Source: Actinospica durhamensis
Lineage (GTDB): Bacteria > Actinomycetota > Actinomycetes > Streptomycetales > Catenulisporaceae
Assembly: GCF_018139695.1 (NCBI RefSeq)
Contig: NZ_JAGSOG010000068.1
Coordinates: 1-34,347, forward strand
DNA length: 34,347 nucleotides
Direction of reading: 5' to 3'
Part shown: in pieces, positions 22,816 through 31,200 of the stretch
Position numbering within the stretch: the first letter of the stretch is position 1
How the letters are laid out: each line of letters begins with the position of its first letter
The notes under the pieces: model-generated
The model's input: the letters and a program-made list of their open reading frames with translations, nothing else
The model's database searches: none
What the model was told of the DNA's origin: nothing
Program-made: the position numbers and the translations under genes

Positions 22816-22821
22816 ACTCTA
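22816..22821 (-). promoter_or_regulatory. -10 element (TAGAGT) of the WGR-like gene
   Basis: TAGAGT ends six bases before the ATG at 22809 with no Shine-Dalgarno between, as expected for a leaderless transcript. The -35 is not recognisable. Confidence 0.45.
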
Positions 22822-22846
22822 ACCCGCAGCTCTGACTTCGAAGCGA

Positions 22847-23608
22847 CTAGTCCCCCAACTCGATGCTGATCTGCGTCCCGATCTCCCGGAAGCCCAGAGT
22901 CCGCGCGACCCTCCGCGACGGGGGTACGCGTGCGCGCCACTGCGGCAACAGGCCCTCGGCGAGCGCGTGCGCGACGGTGGCCGACGCGGTCGCACGCGCG
23001 AGGCCGCGGCCGCGCCAGTCCGGGTGGGTCAGTACGCAGACATGCGCGGTCCGGCTCGGCCAGGCCTGGTAGCCGCACGCGGCCATGACGACTTCACCTT
23101 CGCGGACCACGAATACGGGTGAGGTGATCTCGTCGATCGAGGCCTCGGCCGCATCCTGCTCGCCCGCTGCTTCCTCCAACGCGCACAGGTCCGGATGTCC
23201 CACCGGCAACTGCTCGATGCGTATCGCAGCGGCGGGACGATCGGCGTCTGCGGGGGCGGCAGACAGCGCGTCCACGGGTCGGAAGTCTGCTGCGCTGAGG
23301 TAGCCGAGGGCTGTCGGGCCGAGTATGTCGACGACGGGCAGGAGCGTGCGCACCACGTCGGCGTCGGTGAGGGTGTCGGCCGGTACTTCTGCGAACGCCG
23401 CACGGACGCGTGCCGCGGCGGCGTCGTCGGGGGCTGTCACGATGGCCGATCCGCCGAGGATGACGAGGCCGACCCATCCGGGTGGGCACATCGAGGAGGC
23501 CGGCGAGACACCGACGTTCACCGTCCCGGCGGGACCGAACGTCACCCGAGCGGCGGCCAGCCCTTCCCACAGTTCGCGAGCTCGGGGCACCAGCGCATCG
23601 GTCGACAT
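22847..23608 (-). CDS. GNAT-family N-acetyltransferase (two-part)
   Basis: This 253-aa protein has a C-terminal half carrying the GNAT core: EITSPVFVVREGEVVMAACG, VCVLTHPDWRGRGLARATAS with the acetyl-CoA loop R-G-R-G-L-A, and RVARTLGFREIG. The N-terminal ~120 residues form a second, degenerate domain (ALVPRARELWEGLAAARVTF). The acceptor is unknown. The ATG at 23608 has AGGA nine bases upstream and also CAGGAT six bases upstream, so it could be leaderless. It is followed at 37 bases by the WGR-like gene, and lies 79 bases after the DinB gene on the same strand. Confidence 0.82.
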   Translation of the reverse strand: MSTDALVPRARELWEGLAAARVTFGPAGTVNVGVSPASSMCPPGWVGLVILGGSAIVTAPDDAAAARVRAAFAEVPADTLTDADVVRTLLPVVDILGPTALGYLSAADFRPVDALSAAPADADRPAAAIRIEQLPVGHPDLCALEEAAGEQDAAEASIDEITSPVFVVREGEVVMAACGYQAWPSRTAHVCVLTHPDWRGRGLARATASATVAHALAEGLLPQWRARVPPSRRVARTLGFREIGTQISIELGD

Positions 23609-23687
23609 GGACTGATCCTGACAGCGTGGATGATCACACTGCCATTGATTTTCCTGTGCCGGTCGTGTCGCCCGCCTCACTCTGGAC

Positions 23688-24353
23688 TCACTCGCCCTGG
23701 CCGCTCGCCTCCTTCGCCGCGGCCTCGACCCGCTCGAGGTACTCGGTCCACCAGGCCTCGTCGTGGTCGGGGAGGTTCGAGTTGCGCTGGTTCAGGCCCG
23801 CCTTGTGGTCGAGCTGCTCGCGCAGGATGTCGGCGTGGCCGGCATGGCGGTTGAGCTCGGCGAGCATGTGGACGAGGATCTGGTGCAGCGTCACGGGGTT
23901 GCGCTCGGCCGGCCACCAGGACACGTGGCCCGTGGCGTCGAGGTCGAGCGCTTCGATGGTCGCGTCGGCGTGTTCCCAGGCCCGGTGGTAGAGGCCGGTG
24001 ATGTACTCGCGGCTCTCGTCCGGGGTGGCCCAGAAGTCGGCGTTCTCCTCGGCGCCCTCGGCGTACCAGGGCAGCGGCTCGGGGAACGGGCGGTCGAACA
24101 CGGCGCCGAAGTACTCGGCGCTCACTCCCGCGACGTGCTTGACCACGCCGAGGAGGTTCAGCCCGGTCGCGGTCAGCGGGCGGCGCACGTCGTACTCGTC
24201 GAGGCCCTCGAGCTTCCACACGAGGGCGCCGCTCGCCGACTTGACGTAGCGGTGGAGCACGGCCTTCGCGTCGTACGCCGGGGCCTCGCTCGGCCCGGAC
24301 CCGTCCTGCGCCGCGGACCCCTCGCCCGTCTGGCTCGTCTGCGTGTCAGTCAT
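23688..24353 (-). CDS. DinB/DUF664-family protein
   Basis: This 221-aa protein has a disordered acidic N-terminus (about 25 residues), then a four-helix bundle: VLHRYVKSASGALVWKLEGL, LNLLGVVKHVAGVSAEYFG, TLHQILVHMLAELNRHAGHA. His residues in HVAG and HAGHA match the metal-binding positions of the DinB superfamily, which includes mycothiol-dependent enzymes in actinobacteria. The specific reaction is unknown. The ATG at 24353 is six bases after CAGACT without an SD, another leaderless-like start. It is transcribed away from the aldehyde dehydrogenase end with 92 bases between. Confidence 0.85.
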   Translation of the reverse strand: MTDTQTSQTGEGSAAQDGSGPSEAPAYDAKAVLHRYVKSASGALVWKLEGLDEYDVRRPLTATGLNLLGVVKHVAGVSAEYFGAVFDRPFPEPLPWYAEGAEENADFWATPDESREYITGLYHRAWEHADATIEALDLDATGHVSWWPAERNPVTLHQILVHMLAELNRHAGHADILREQLDHKAGLNQRNSNLPDHDEAWWTEYLERVEAAAKEASGQGE

Positions 24354-24445
24354 GATCGCAGTCTGCCAGGTGCCTCCGACAGAAGGGCCGCGTCCGGGCC
24401 CGCAGCCGAGCCCGCGGCTTCTCGCGCCGTCTGGGGCGCGCTACG

Positions 24446-25924
24446 TCACCACTGGAGCGCGATGTACTTCGACTCCAGGTATTCGAGCATGCCCTCGTGC
24501 CCGCCCTCGCGGCCGATGCCGCTCTGCTTGACACCGCCGAAGGGGGCGGCGGGGTCGCTCACCATGCCGCGGTTGAGACCGACCATGCCCGCCTCGAGCG
24601 CCTCGGCGACGCGCAGGCCCTTGGCCAGGTCACCGGTGTAGAGGTAGGAGACGAGGCCGAACTCGGTGTCGTTGGCCATCGCCACCGCTTCGTCGACGTC
24701 GTCGAACACGACGATCGGGGCGACCGGGCCGAAGACCTCCTCACCCAGGATGGGGTTGTCGGCCGCGACGTCGGTGAGCACGGTCGGGGCGTAGTACCAG
24801 CCCTTGCGGTCCGGTCGGGTGGCCCCGAGCAGGGCGCGGGCGCCTTCGTCGAGGGCGCCGGAGACCAGTTCGTCCACCTTGTCCACCGCGGCCGGGTTCA
24901 CCAGCGGGCCGAGTTCGGTGGCCGGGTCCGTGCCCGGGCCCATGACCAGGCGGCCCATCGCCTCGGCGAGACCGCGGGAGAACTCCTCGGCCACCCTGCG
25001 GTGCACGTAGAAGCGGTTGGCGGCGGTGCAGGCCTCGCCGCCGTTGCGCATCTTGGCGATCATCGCGCCCTCGACGGCCGCGGCCACGTCGGCGTCTTCG
25101 AGCACGAGGAACGGGGCGTTGCCGCCGAGCTCCATGGACGTGTTGACGACCTGGTCGGCGGCCTCGCGCAGCAGTGCGCGGCCGACCTCGGTGCTGCCGG
25201 TGAAGGAGAGCTTGCGCACCCGCGGGTCGTGCAGCATCGCCGAGACCACGGCCCCTGATTTGCGCGAGGGCACGACGTTGACGACTCCGGCCGGCAGACC
25301 CGCCTCCTCCAGCAGGGCGCCGATCGCGAGCGCGGTCAGCGGGGTGTCGCTGGCGGGCTTGAGCACGACGGAGCAGCCCGCGGCGAGCGCGGGCCCGATC
25401 TTGCGGGTGGCCATGGCGGCCGGGAAGTTCCAGGGCGTGACCAGGACGCAGACGCCGACCGGCTGACGCAGGACGAGGATGCGGTTGGCACCGGCCGGAG
25501 CCGTGCCGACGGAACCCTCGCCGCGTACCGCCTCCTCGGCGTACCAGCGGAAGAACTCGGCGGCGTAGGCGACCTCGCCGCGCGCGTCGCGCAGCGCCTT
25601 GCCGTTCTCGAGCACCATCAGGTACGCGAGATCCTCGGCGTGCTCGGTCATCAGCTCGAAGGTGCGGCGCAGCACCTCGGCCCGCTGCCGCGGCGGGGTG
25701 CAGGCCCAGCCCGGCCCGGCTGCGGCGGCCGCCGCGACGGCGCTGAGCCCGTCCTCGACGGTGCCGTCGGCCACCCGGGTGAGGACCTCGGTCGTGGCCG
25801 GGTCGTAGACGTCCATCACGGCGCCGTCTGACGCGGACCTGCGTTCGCCGCCGATGAGCAACTGCGTGGGCGCCAACTTGAGTGCCGCCGCCTGCTGGGT
25901 CATGCCGCTCGTCCCTGAGCTCAT
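24446..25924 (-). CDS. Aldehyde dehydrogenase, succinate-semialdehyde dehydrogenase type
   Basis: This 492-aa protein has the ALDH features in order: VTPWNFPAAMATRKIGPALA, VVLKPASDTPLTALA, FTGSTEVGRALL, MELGGNAPFLVLEDAD with the general-base Glu, NGGEACTAANRF with the nucleophilic Cys, EEVFGPVAPIVVFDD, and NRGMVSDPAAPFGGVKQSGI. The last is the typical ending of GabD-type enzymes. It oxidises an aldehyde with NAD(P)+, perhaps succinic semialdehyde. The start at 25924 has GGTGGA four bases upstream; an internal ATG at 25903 with AGGGA is an alternative. It is 109 bases after the amidase gene on the same strand and may share its transcript. Confidence 0.9.
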   Translation of the reverse strand: MSSGTSGMTQQAAALKLAPTQLLIGGERRSASDGAVMDVYDPATTEVLTRVADGTVEDGLSAVAAAAAAGPGWACTPPRQRAEVLRRTFELMTEHAEDLAYLMVLENGKALRDARGEVAYAAEFFRWYAEEAVRGEGSVGTAPAGANRILVLRQPVGVCVLVTPWNFPAAMATRKIGPALAAGCSVVLKPASDTPLTALAIGALLEEAGLPAGVVNVVPSRKSGAVVSAMLHDPRVRKLSFTGSTEVGRALLREAADQVVNTSMELGGNAPFLVLEDADVAAAVEGAMIAKMRNGGEACTAANRFYVHRRVAEEFSRGLAEAMGRLVMGPGTDPATELGPLVNPAAVDKVDELVSGALDEGARALLGATRPDRKGWYYAPTVLTDVAADNPILGEEVFGPVAPIVVFDDVDEAVAMANDTEFGLVSYLYTGDLAKGLRVAEALEAGMVGLNRGMVSDPAAPFGGVKQSGIGREGGHEGMLEYLESKYIALQW

Positions 25925-26033
25925 GCTTCCACCGCCTTCGTCACGGTTTCCACCATACGCGCGCCGCTCGGTTCCGCGCCGTGCTCGCGCGGCCGACCGT
26001 GGGGGCCGGAAGGGGTTGTCCCACGGGAGTCCG

Positions 26034-27479
26034 TCAGTCCCAGCCGGGGGCTTGGCGCTGCCAGGGACGGGCACTCTCGAGCTGCGCGGCGAGCGAGAGC
26101 AGCAGCCGCTCCCCGCCCGGACGCGCGACCAACTGCACGCCGATCGGCATGCCCTGCTCGTCCACGCCGGCGGGCACGCTCATCGCGGGCCACCCGGCCA
26201 GGTTCCACGGGCTCAAGAGCGAGGCGACGCGCAGGCATGTATAGGTGTTGCGCAGCAGCCCGCGTTGGCCCCAGCGCGCGGAGCTGGGTGCGGGCTGGGC
26301 CAGCGCGGGCAGCAACAGCACGTCGAAGTCCCCGAAGAACGCGTCGGCCGCGCCGGACCGCCACTTCGCGCGGGCCCGCGCCCCGTCGGCGTGTAAGGCC
26401 TCGAGGATGCGCCCGACCGCGGCCATGCGCCGCGTGCGCTTGTCGAGCCGCGCGTGCTCGAGCGGCCGGGAGCCCGACCAGGCGAAGCTGAACCAGCTGC
26501 GCAGGGCGCCGGTCCCCTGCCAGGAGGGGTAGCGGCCTCGATGAGCGCTGACGGTGTGACCGCAGGATTCGAGGACGACGGATACGGCGGTCGTGGCCGC
26601 GGTGTAGCGGCGGTCGATGGGGAGCCCGACCTGGGTCTGGCGCAGCGAGAGCCCGACACGCAGCCTCTCGGGGGAATCGAGCGTCGCAAGGCTCGAATCC
26701 GCACCCATCACGGACAGGCACAGCGCCGCGTCCTGCACGGTCGTGGCCAGCGGCCCGTGATCCGAGAGCCCGTCCCAGACCGGGGTTGCGTCGATGCTCG
26801 GCGGGACCACGCCGCTGCCCGGCTTGATGCCCACCAGCCCGCAGCACGCGGCCGGAATGCGGATCGAGCCGAGCCCGTCGTTCCCGTGCGCCAGCGGCAC
26901 CAGCCCGGCGGCGACGGCGGCCGCGCTCCCGCCGGAGGACCCGCCCGGTGTACGCGCGAGCTTCCACGGATTGCGCGGCACCCCGTGGACGCTGTCGGAC
27001 ATCGGCGTCAGGCAGAGCTCCGGCACGTTCGTCACCCCGACCACCACCGCCCCCGCCGCACGCAGCCGCACCACGACGGGGTGATCGACGGTGGCGGGCT
27101 CGGACGACCCGGCACCCGACCCGTTGCCCGTCATCTCCCCCGCCACCTCGACGTTGTCCTTGATCGCGACCGGCACACCGGCCAGCGGCAACGTGGCGCG
27201 CTCGGCATGCGCGTCCACAGCCGACGCCTCGGCGAGAGCCTGCTCGCGACGGATGACGCGGAAGGCCTCGAGCTGCGGGTTGAGCCGCTCGATCCGGGCG
27301 AGATGCGCACGCACGACGTCGACGGCACGCAGTTCCCCGGCCTGGACCGACGCCGCGATCCGGCCGGCACTCCAGGTGTGGATGTCGGCGGGAAATCCTG
27401 TGGGGAGGCCGGCTGACGAGTCGGCGGGGGACTCGGCGGCGGCTCCGGTCGGCCCGGTGGCTCCAGCTGATCCGTCCAT
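26034..27479 (-). CDS. Amidase-signature family hydrolase
   Basis: This 481-aa protein carries the amidase signature: VPVAIKDNVEVAGEMTGNGS with the catalytic Lys, then ARTPGGSSGGSAAAVAAGLV with the cis-Ser, and LGSIRIPAACCGLVGIKPGS with the Ser nucleophile. The hydrolysed amide is unknown; the family spans GatA, fatty-acid amide and arylamide hydrolases, and no gatB or gatC is nearby. Its start lies three bases after the NACHT stop. Its SD (GGAAGGGTG) sits in the last codons of that gene, so translation is probably coupled to NACHT translation. It may feed the neighbouring aldehyde dehydrogenase route, or have a role with the NACHT protein. Confidence 0.88.
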   Translation of the reverse strand: MDGSAGATGPTGAAAESPADSSAGLPTGFPADIHTWSAGRIAASVQAGELRAVDVVRAHLARIERLNPQLEAFRVIRREQALAEASAVDAHAERATLPLAGVPVAIKDNVEVAGEMTGNGSGAGSSEPATVDHPVVVRLRAAGAVVVGVTNVPELCLTPMSDSVHGVPRNPWKLARTPGGSSGGSAAAVAAGLVPLAHGNDGLGSIRIPAACCGLVGIKPGSGVVPPSIDATPVWDGLSDHGPLATTVQDAALCLSVMGADSSLATLDSPERLRVGLSLRQTQVGLPIDRRYTAATTAVSVVLESCGHTVSAHRGRYPSWQGTGALRSWFSFAWSGSRPLEHARLDKRTRRMAAVGRILEALHADGARARAKWRSGAADAFFGDFDVLLLPALAQPAPSSARWGQRGLLRNTYTCLRVASLLSPWNLAGWPAMSVPAGVDEQGMPIGVQLVARPGGERLLLSLAAQLESARPWQRQAPGWD

Positions 27480-27482
27480 GCG

Positions 27483-30400
27483 TCACCCTTCCGGTTGGGG
27501 ATCGCTCGGCTGAGGACCGCTCGGATGCGGATCGCCCGGCGCAGGACCGCCCGGTTGCGGATCGCCGGAGCGGTGATCGCCCGGGTCGGGCTCATCGGGG
27601 CCGGGACTCCATCTCACGCTGACGTCGATCCGATCGTCCCGCCACGCTTTCATGGCCACCTCCAGCCGCACAAGCGCTTCCGGGCCGTCGGCGGCAGACG
27701 CGGCGTATTCCACCAGCCCCCGCTGGATGAGGTCCATGGCCTGGGACGTCATAGAGGTACGAAGCCTGCGCGGCCCCTCGACGAGCATGCGCAGACCGGA
27801 AGTCGCGAGCCACTCCCACTGCCGATACTCCAGGGCGACGGACAGAACGCTGTGTATCGACTGCGCATCGGCGAACTGCTCCGCGTTCGCCAGCGCGTCG
27901 GCGATCTCGGCCTCGGACGGATCGAGGTTCAGCCCGGCTGAACTGGCCGCCTCGAGCATGCGGAAGTACTCGGGTTTGCCCAGCGGCGAACGTGCTCGGC
28001 TCATGATGAGGCCGAAGGAATCCGGGATCACGGTCTTGAGGGAACTGGGCGTGTCCGCGTCCGCCAGCAGCGCGGTCGCCAGGTCGAACACCAGGAGCTG
28101 AGACGTCTCGCCGAGTTCTTCCCACAGCTCGAACCCGCGCACGAACAGCCGCACGAGATTCTCCCTCGAAATCTGAAAGGAGTCGGCCGCGATCACTTCG
28201 AGCAGGGCGATGAAGATGTGGGGGGAGTTCGGGCCGCCTCCGGCTTCCCCGTCGAGGACGCTCTCGAGCAGCGCATCGCGGCTCTCATAGGGCGCCAAGG
28301 AACCAAGGCGCAGGGCGATGATGGCCTCGGCTATACCCGGGTACTCGAAGAAGTTCGCGTAGCGATGCGCTGCTCCGATGAGCCTGACATGCGCGACGTC
28401 CGCTCCCGAGGAGGCGAGCAGGGACTGCTCCCGCTCGTGGTGGAAGTACATGCCGCTGGTGCTCACGGTGAAGCCTACGCTTCCCTCGGCGACGCGGATG
28501 AAGTTCACCACGCCGCGCCACGCCGAGATCGCCAGGCAGGCGCGCCAGAGATGGGCCGTGCCGCTCCACAGATCCAGCGCCGCGTCCGCGTCCTCGTCCT
28601 CAAAACCGAACAGTTCGGTGAACGGGATCGAGGTGCGGACCGCGAGCACCATCATCAGGAGGTTGAGCTTGTAGACCGCGTGGCGGCTCGGGGCGTCTCG
28701 CTGGGCCGGACGGTAGGCGGCGTAACGATCCCCCACCCGCGGCTCGAGTGCGACCCGGAACAGGCTGATCACCAGCGAGGTCGCGTCCTGCTGATCGGCT
28801 TCCGGCAGGTCGAGCAGCATCTGGGTGAGGAAGTCGACCACCTGGCCGCGGCTGGTCAGCGGGGCGAAGGAGAGCAGGGTGAAGAGCGTGCCGTCGCAGT
28901 CGCCGAGCGGGACGCTCACCGCGCGGCGCAGGGCGACGACGAGCCTGAGCTCCTGGAGGATTCTGCGGGCGACGAGGTACTCCCCGAACGTCGCGTGCAG
29001 GAACTCGTAGGAACGCAGAACGGTGCCGTCCTGTGCGCCGGCCCGGGCTTCGTGGATGAAGAAGAACCGGCCCACGACGCGCTGGCCCTCGGTCCACGCG
29101 TCGGGCGACTGCCGGGTCTCCGGGCGCAGTGCCTTGAGATCGTCGTCGAGGGCGGTCAGCAGCACGGACTGGGCGCCGCGGTTGAACATGCTGAACGCCA
29201 CGATGCTCAGGGTGTCCAGCTCGGTCTCGATCATCTGCTTGAGGGTGGCGTTGTCCAATACCGCAGGGTGCGTGCGGCGGTGCACCTCGCGGTAGGCGAA
29301 CTGCCGCAGCAGGCCTTCGTACAGGCCGTGGATCTCCAGCGGGGCGCCCGCGGTGCTCGTCCAGGCGTGGTCGGAGCCGGCGTTGTAGATCGCCAACAGC
29401 AGGAGCAGCAAGGGCTGCTCGGCGAGGCTGGGATAACGCAGCACATTGACGATGTCGAGTGGCGACGCGTCGCCGTTCGCACCGCTGACCGCCGTGTTCC
29501 ACGCCGCCACCCACGCCGCGATCTCGGCTTCGGCGAACGGCTCGATCCGGAGCATGGTGCAGCCGCCCGGAATGGCCGCCTGGGTGGTGACCAGGGTCCG
29601 GCTGGTCACGATGACGACGATGTCGCGCTTCTGTACGGCCTCTCGCTGCTGGAAGTCCGCGACCTCGGCCAGGAAGTTGGATCTGCTCGAGCCCCAGGTC
29701 TGCAGCAGTTCGTCCAGGCCGTCGAAGATGACCAGCGGGATGCGGCCCACCTCGGCGGATTCGCGGGCGAAGTCCGCCCACTTCACCGTCTCGTTGAGGC
29801 TCGCGCGCATCGCCTGCTCGATCTGGTCGAGCACGCCGGCGTTGGCCGCCACATGGCGCAGCTCCACCCGCAGCGGTGCGAAGGTGCCGCTCGGGGCGCG
29901 CGCCGCGAGCACCTTGGTGAACAGGGACTTGCCCGCACCGGGGTGGCCCAGGACCAAGGTCGGGGACTCGAGCGCCCGGCCGGTGGACAGGTGCCAGGCG
30001 AGGAAGTCGGACAGGTTCTCCCGGAGCGCGACGGTCTCGGACCACCAGCGGTCCTCCGCGGGCCGGGTGAGCTCGCCGTGGTTCGCGACGCGGAACGCCG
30101 GGTCGATGTAGATCTGTTGGACGGACGGGACCAGCAGGTTCGGCACGGTCTGCGCCTCGTCGGTGTCCACCAGGGGCCGCGCCAGCTCCGCCGCGTAGGC
30201 GAGGGCCAGCCGCTCGCCGATGGGACCCGCGGCCGTGGCTTGCCCGGCGAAGGTCTCCAGCAGCTCGCCGACGCGGGCGAGGGCGCGGCGGTCGTCGGCC
30301 CGCTCGACGGCGGCGGCCTGCAGCTCCATCATCGTGGTCCAGACGAAGAATTCCGGACGCAGCGCGGCCAACTCCGTGAGGCGCTGGGAATAGCGCTCCA

Positions 30401-31022
30401 CGGCCTTGGGCAGCAGGTGCCCGACCATGCGCCCGGTGTGCAGCGAGGTGATGCGATCGCGCTGCGTCTCGTTCAGCGCGTCCCAGCGGGAGAGCCCTGA
30501 GACGAACTGGATGACCTCCTCGACGAGGCCGATGTAGAACTCCCGGAGGTCGGCGGTCACCGAGGCGAACGAGGCCACCGGCGAGATCGGGGGAATCGAC
30601 GCCGCCGCCAGGAGCACCGGGAGCGAGGCCTTTTTCGCCGCGATCGGGTCGATGGGCTCATAACCGCTTTTGAGCAGCAGCTTGTCTTCGAGCGTGAGGT
30701 CGAATGCGCTCATCAGGGGTTCGAACTCGCCCAACACCTCGAAGAAGGCCACGACGGCGACGATCGTGTGGGCCGCGACCAGCACCTCGTGCCTGCTCTG
30801 CGGCTTGGTCCGCTTCACGACCGTGTTCACCCTGCGCATGAGGTCGAGCGAGTGGTCGGCGATCAGTTTCGCCGACCTCAGAACCTTGATGACGTCGGTC
30901 GGCCGGTGGGTCGCGGTGGCGAGATTGATCGCGCCGCTGAAGAGGAGATCGAGCGTGTGCAGTTTCTCGGAATCGCTGCCGAGAATCTTGACGGCGTCGG
31001 CGAAAGTGAGATCGCGCGGCAT
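27483..31022 (-). CDS. NACHT (STAND) NTPase with helical N-terminal domain
   Basis: This 1179-aa protein has residues 1-330 all helical, starting LTFADAVKILGSDSEKLHTL, a pattern I associate with actinobacterial NACHT N-terminal helical domains (NNH7-like, from memory). The NACHT core has Walker A GHPGAGKS at 359-366, Walker B LVIFDGLDELL with Asp434, Asp437 and Glu438, and the sensor strand IVVIVTSRTLV. A winged-helix/helical region follows (EFLHATFGEYLVARRIL), then about 500 helical residues, presumably the sensing part, and a Pro/Gly/Asp repeat tail. Bacterial NACHT proteins are known antiphage sensors. The ATG at 31022 follows GTGGGGA by about five bases. It is coupled to the amidase gene and preceded by unusual repeats. 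Confidence 0.88.
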   Translation of the reverse strand: MPRDLTFADAVKILGSDSEKLHTLDLLFSGAINLATATHRPTDVIKVLRSAKLIADHSLDLMRRVNTVVKRTKPQSRHEVLVAAHTIVAVVAFFEVLGEFEPLMSAFDLTLEDKLLLKSGYEPIDPIAAKKASLPVLLAAASIPPISPVASFASVTADLREFYIGLVEEVIQFVSGLSRWDALNETQRDRITSLHTGRMVGHLLPKAVERYSQRLTELAALRPEFFVWTTMMELQAAAVERADDRRALARVGELLETFAGQATAAGPIGERLALAYAAELARPLVDTDEAQTVPNLLVPSVQQIYIDPAFRVANHGELTRPAEDRWWSETVALRENLSDFLAWHLSTGRALESPTLVLGHPGAGKSLFTKVLAARAPSGTFAPLRVELRHVAANAGVLDQIEQAMRASLNETVKWADFARESAEVGRIPLVIFDGLDELLQTWGSSRSNFLAEVADFQQREAVQKRDIVVIVTSRTLVTTQAAIPGGCTMLRIEPFAEAEIAAWVAAWNTAVSGANGDASPLDIVNVLRYPSLAEQPLLLLLLAIYNAGSDHAWTSTAGAPLEIHGLYEGLLRQFAYREVHRRTHPAVLDNATLKQMIETELDTLSIVAFSMFNRGAQSVLLTALDDDLKALRPETRQSPDAWTEGQRVVGRFFFIHEARAGAQDGTVLRSYEFLHATFGEYLVARRILQELRLVVALRRAVSVPLGDCDGTLFTLLSFAPLTSRGQVVDFLTQMLLDLPEADQQDATSLVISLFRVALEPRVGDRYAAYRPAQRDAPSRHAVYKLNLLMMVLAVRTSIPFTELFGFEDEDADAALDLWSGTAHLWRACLAISAWRGVVNFIRVAEGSVGFTVSTSGMYFHHEREQSLLASSGADVAHVRLIGAAHRYANFFEYPGIAEAIIALRLGSLAPYESRDALLESVLDGEAGGGPNSPHIFIALLEVIAADSFQISRENLVRLFVRGFELWEELGETSQLLVFDLATALLADADTPSSLKTVIPDSFGLIMSRARSPLGKPEYFRMLEAASSAGLNLDPSEAEIADALANAEQFADAQSIHSVLSVALEYRQWEWLATSGLRMLVEGPRRLRTSMTSQAMDLIQRGLVEYAASAADGPEALVRLEVAMKAWRDDRIDVSVRWSPGPDEPDPGDHRSGDPQPGGPAPGDPHPSGPQPSDPQPEG
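27486..27600. repeat. Degenerate ~18-bp tandem repeat encoding the NACHT tail
   Basis: Units of GGATCGCCCGG-like sequence recur about every 18 bases and encode a C-terminal tail of GDPxP/GPQP-type hexapeptides. The tail is probably disordered and variable in length. Confidence 0.65.
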
Positions 31023-31084
31023 GAGTCCCCACCCATCCTGACCTTGCTGAAAGCTGATTCGACTTGAAACCAGCGTACCTGCGG

Positions 31085-31124
31085 GCCTGGCGAACGGGCC
31101 GGATCCCAAGGCCTTTCGCCAGGC
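31085..31124. repeat. 10-bp perfect inverted repeat upstream of the NACHT gene
   Basis: GCCTGGCGAA (31085-31094) and TTCGCCAGGC (31115-31124) are perfect complements, with a second GGCC/GGCC stem inside the 20-base loop. It lies about 63 bases upstream of the NACHT ATG. It has no T-tract on either strand. It may be a leader structure, a factor-dependent terminator for the upstream gene, or a protein site. Confidence 0.6.
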
Positions 31125-31129
31125 TCCGC

Positions 31130-31200
31130 TACCTCAGATTTCCCCCCTTAGACAAAGGACCCAGAGAGACCAGGTACCTCAGATACCTCAGATACCTCAG
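31130..31200. repeat. Tandem 9-bp direct repeats TACCTCAGA
   Basis: Three adjacent copies occupy 31175-31200 (the third one base short), and a fourth identical copy lies at 31130-31138. The block spans the stop codon of the 338-aa gene and sits 108-178 bases upstream of the NACHT start, like an array of direct-repeat binding sites. Confidence 0.75.

Noticed and set aside
25921-27486. A 521-codon minus-strand frame opposite in phase to the amidase
   Set aside because: Arg-rich shadow; the amidase signature, catalytic triad and SD all belong to the 26034-27479 frame.
31130-31200. CRISPR-like array from the TACCTCAGA repeats
   Set aside because: Units are nine bases and directly adjacent, with no spacers and no cas genes.
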